DNA of 64,000 nucleotides from positions 12,171-76,170 of the forward strand of contig URDX01000008.1 in NCBI GenBank assembly GCA_900546695.1, in the 5' to 3' direction. The notes below the pieces were generated by a model that ran no database searches, was not told the DNA's origin, and was given only the letters and a program-made list of their open reading frames with translations. Both the position numbers and the translations under genes were made by a program. Below are positions 62,881-64,000 of the stretch, one piece after another. This stretch comes from an uncultured Eubacteriales bacterium. Lineage in GTDB: Bacteria; Bacillota; Clostridia; Oscillospirales; CAG-272. Numbering within the stretch: the stretch's first letter is position 1; each line of letters begins with the position of its first letter.

Positions 62881-63630
62881 TTACAACAGCTCGAGCAGCC
62901 CCGTCATCTCGCTCCATTCGCGTATGCGCAGCATGTCGCAGCTCGGAACGGTCTCGCGCTCCTTGTCGCGGTAGGGGCATTCTATGCTGCTGTCGTACCA
63001 CACCGGATAGATGCCGACGGCGAAAGAGCCCTCTACATCCGCCTGCGGATTGTCGCCGCAGAACCATGCCTGCTCGGCGGTCGTGCCGCAGCGGCTCAGC
63101 GCGTATCTGAATATCATGGGGTTTGGTTTTCTCACGCCGATATCGCTTGATGTCACAACGAGCTCGGGTGCGGCGTGCGGAATCAACCGCTTTATCCTGC
63201 GCGCGAGCGCTTCGCCCGACATCGTAAGATTGCTGACGATACCATAGCGTATGCCGAGCGCGGTTACCGCCTCGAGCATTTCCGCAGCACCCGGCATGAC
63301 CGCCCCGCAGGTCTCGGCGTTCCAATATATATCCTCCGCTTCGCACAGCGGCACGGTCAGCCCTATCCCGCAGCTGCCGAGCACAAGACGCGCGGCGGTT
63401 TGCCATGAGATATCGCCTCCGCGCTCCTTTACGGGCATCATGACCGAGTTGTAATATTCGCTGCCAAGCGCATAGATGTGCTGCAGCTCATCCTCGGAGA
63501 TGCGGCGGTCGGCGTGCTCAAGCAGCGCGCGCAGCCCGTTCATCGGATCCCAGCCCGGCTCGGAGAGCAGGGTGTGACCGTAGTCGAACAGTATAAGAGA
63601 GGGCTTTGTCGGTTCCTTGATGGTTTCCAT
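62881..63630 (-). CDS. HAD superfamily hydrolase with altered motif I
   Basis: 249 residues. HAD layout: motif I LILFDYGHTLLSEP (14-22), a helical cap, motif II GIVSNLTMSG, motif III Lys in GVRKPNPMIFRYAL, and motif IV WFCGDNPQADVEG. In motif I the second Asp of the usual DxDGT is replaced by Gly (D-Y-G-H-T), so the general acid/base is missing at its normal place. Phosphatase activity may be weak, changed or absent. GAAAGGC precedes ATG. It lies next to the AT-rich gene but has normal base composition. Confidence 0.82.
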   Translation of the reverse strand: METIKEPTKPSLILFDYGHTLLSEPGWDPMNGLRALLEHADRRISEDELQHIYALGSEYYNSVMMPVKERGGDISWQTAARLVLGSCGIGLTVPLCEAEDIYWNAETCGAVMPGAAEMLEAVTALGIRYGIVSNLTMSGEALARRIKRLIPHAAPELVVTSSDIGVRKPNPMIFRYALSRCGTTAEQAWFCGDNPQADVEGSFAVGIYPVWYDSSIECPYRDKERETVPSCDMLRIREWSEMTGLLELL

Positions 63631-63742
63631 GGTTATGCCTTTCGGGGAATGTAACGGTTTATAAGCGAGCAGAGCGTTTGCGGCACGATGGGTTATATAA
63701 AATTTACCGCATCGCGGAGGCTCGCTATCTGTTTATATTAAT

Positions 63743-63771
63743 ATTATAACACGCTTTTCAACTCGAGGCAA
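63743..63771 (-). promoter_or_regulatory. Promoter of the HAD gene
   Basis: Minus strand TTGCCT (63771-63766), 17-base spacer, TATAAT (63748-63743), about 110 bases before the HAD start. Confidence 0.65.
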
Positions 63772-63914
63772 TGGTACATAGAAATATTTCGCACGGGGAG
63801 GCTGAAAAAGCGCAGACCGAAAAAGCTCTCGGGGAGGCTAAAAAAGCGCAGATCGAAAAAGCGGATAAAAGTGAATTTTGGGCTTTTATTCAGCACAAAT
63901 ACAAGGAAAGCTGA
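63771..63914 (+). CDS. Possible small protein with a 12-residue tandem repeat
   Basis: ATG at 63771 opens a 47-codon frame ending TGA 63912-63914. It contains GEAEKAQTEKAL and GEAKKAQIEKAD, then SEFWAFIQHKYKES. The ribosome site is weak (CGAGGC directly before ATG) and the start overlaps the minus-strand HAD promoter. It may be only a repeat element that happens to be open. Confidence 0.25.
   Translation: MVHRNISHGEAEKAQTEKALGEAKKAQIEKADKSEFWAFIQHKYKES
63794..63865. repeat. 36-base tandem repeat, two copies
   Basis: Units at 63794-63829 and 63830-63865 share CGGGGAGGCT(G/A)AAAAAG then CGCAGA(C/T)CGAAAAAGC, differing at only a few positions near the ends. Confidence 0.75.
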
Positions 63915-63960
63915 TGAAATCCTATCGGATTTCTCCGAAGAAATGATTATCCGCTTTTTC
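63855..63960. repeat. Inverted repeat pair flanking a small hairpin
   Basis: GAAAAAGCGGATAA (63855-63868) and TTATCCGCTTTTTC (63947-63960) are perfect 14-base inverted copies about 80 bases apart. GAAATCC/GGATTTC forms a hairpin between them. The whole could be a miniature repeat element or a structured 3' region. Nothing else is seen between here and the window end. Confidence 0.6.
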
Positions 63961-64000
63961 TACCGCCGAAAATCGCCTCTGCCGTACGCTTGTACGGCGA

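Noticed and set aside
1..64000. tRNA or rRNA genes
   Set aside because: No T-loop GGTTCGAATCC-type sequence with matching arms was found in any gap, and no rRNA signature.

Overview
The window looks like a chromosomal piece of a low-to-moderate-GC Gram-positive anaerobe, most likely class Clostridia and probably an Oscillospiraceae-type gut bacterium. Evidence for this: Bacillota-type RpoB/RpoC/S12/S7/EF-G/EF-Tu, consensus sigma-A promoters with 16-18 bp spacers, strong Shine-Dalgarno sites, a THF riboswitch driving a folate ECF transporter, a sodium-pumping decarboxylase operon, and secreted proteins with Thr-rich linkers. The taxonomy is inferred from gene content, not from a marker search.

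Layout. 1-3.5 kb: the last codons of a glycogen synthase, then a lipoprotein with an M23-like remnant and a secreted beta-helix protein, both on the minus strand. 3.6-17.3 kb: the core expression block, with rpsT (minus), then rpoB-rpoC and rpsL-rpsG-fusA-tuf. 17.5-28.3 kb: a small membrane protein, metK, a RecD2-type helicase, a ComF-type phosphoribosyltransferase, a divergent MreB, an M16C peptidase and a D-lyxose/D-mannose isomerase. 28.4-36.2 kb: an ABC exporter whose 3' end runs into a repeat element, then a sodium-translocating decarboxylase operon with two different carboxyltransferase genes and a structured leader. 36.6-44.9 kb: a GlmU-like nucleotidyltransferase, a DivIVA-like protein, and a three-gene set of two zinc-ribbon ABC exporters flanking a DUF1854-like protein. 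45.1-53.0 kb (minus strand): one operon encoding the whole shikimate pathway plus chorismate mutase and prephenate dehydrogenase, with two fused enzymes. Its leader encodes a 23-residue peptide containing Tyr-Gly-Tyr-Tyr-Tyr-Phe, followed by mutually exclusive antiterminator and terminator hairpins. 53.1-59.6 kb: a THF riboswitch and terminator upstream of a FolT-like protein with a large extracytoplasmic insertion, then an AlaX-type editing protein, a PfkB sugar kinase and a YhaM-like HD phosphohydrolase. 59.7-62.8 kb: a strikingly AT-rich, apparently foreign gene for a 1007-residue metallophosphoesterase protein. The right end holds a HAD hydrolase and a set of short repeats.

How the genes work together. 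The aro operon turns central metabolites into chorismate and then, through chorismate mutase and TyrA, towards tyrosine. Its leader appears to sense charged tRNA-Tyr (and Phe). The decarboxylase operon couples a biotin-dependent decarboxylation to sodium export. The DUF1854 set looks like a heterodimeric exporter with an accessory cytosolic protein and has no obvious substrate. The strongest candidates for new biology are the aro attenuator, the foreign phosphoesterase gene, the DUF1854/zinc-ribbon transporter set, and the FolT protein with an inserted leucine-rich-repeat-like domain.
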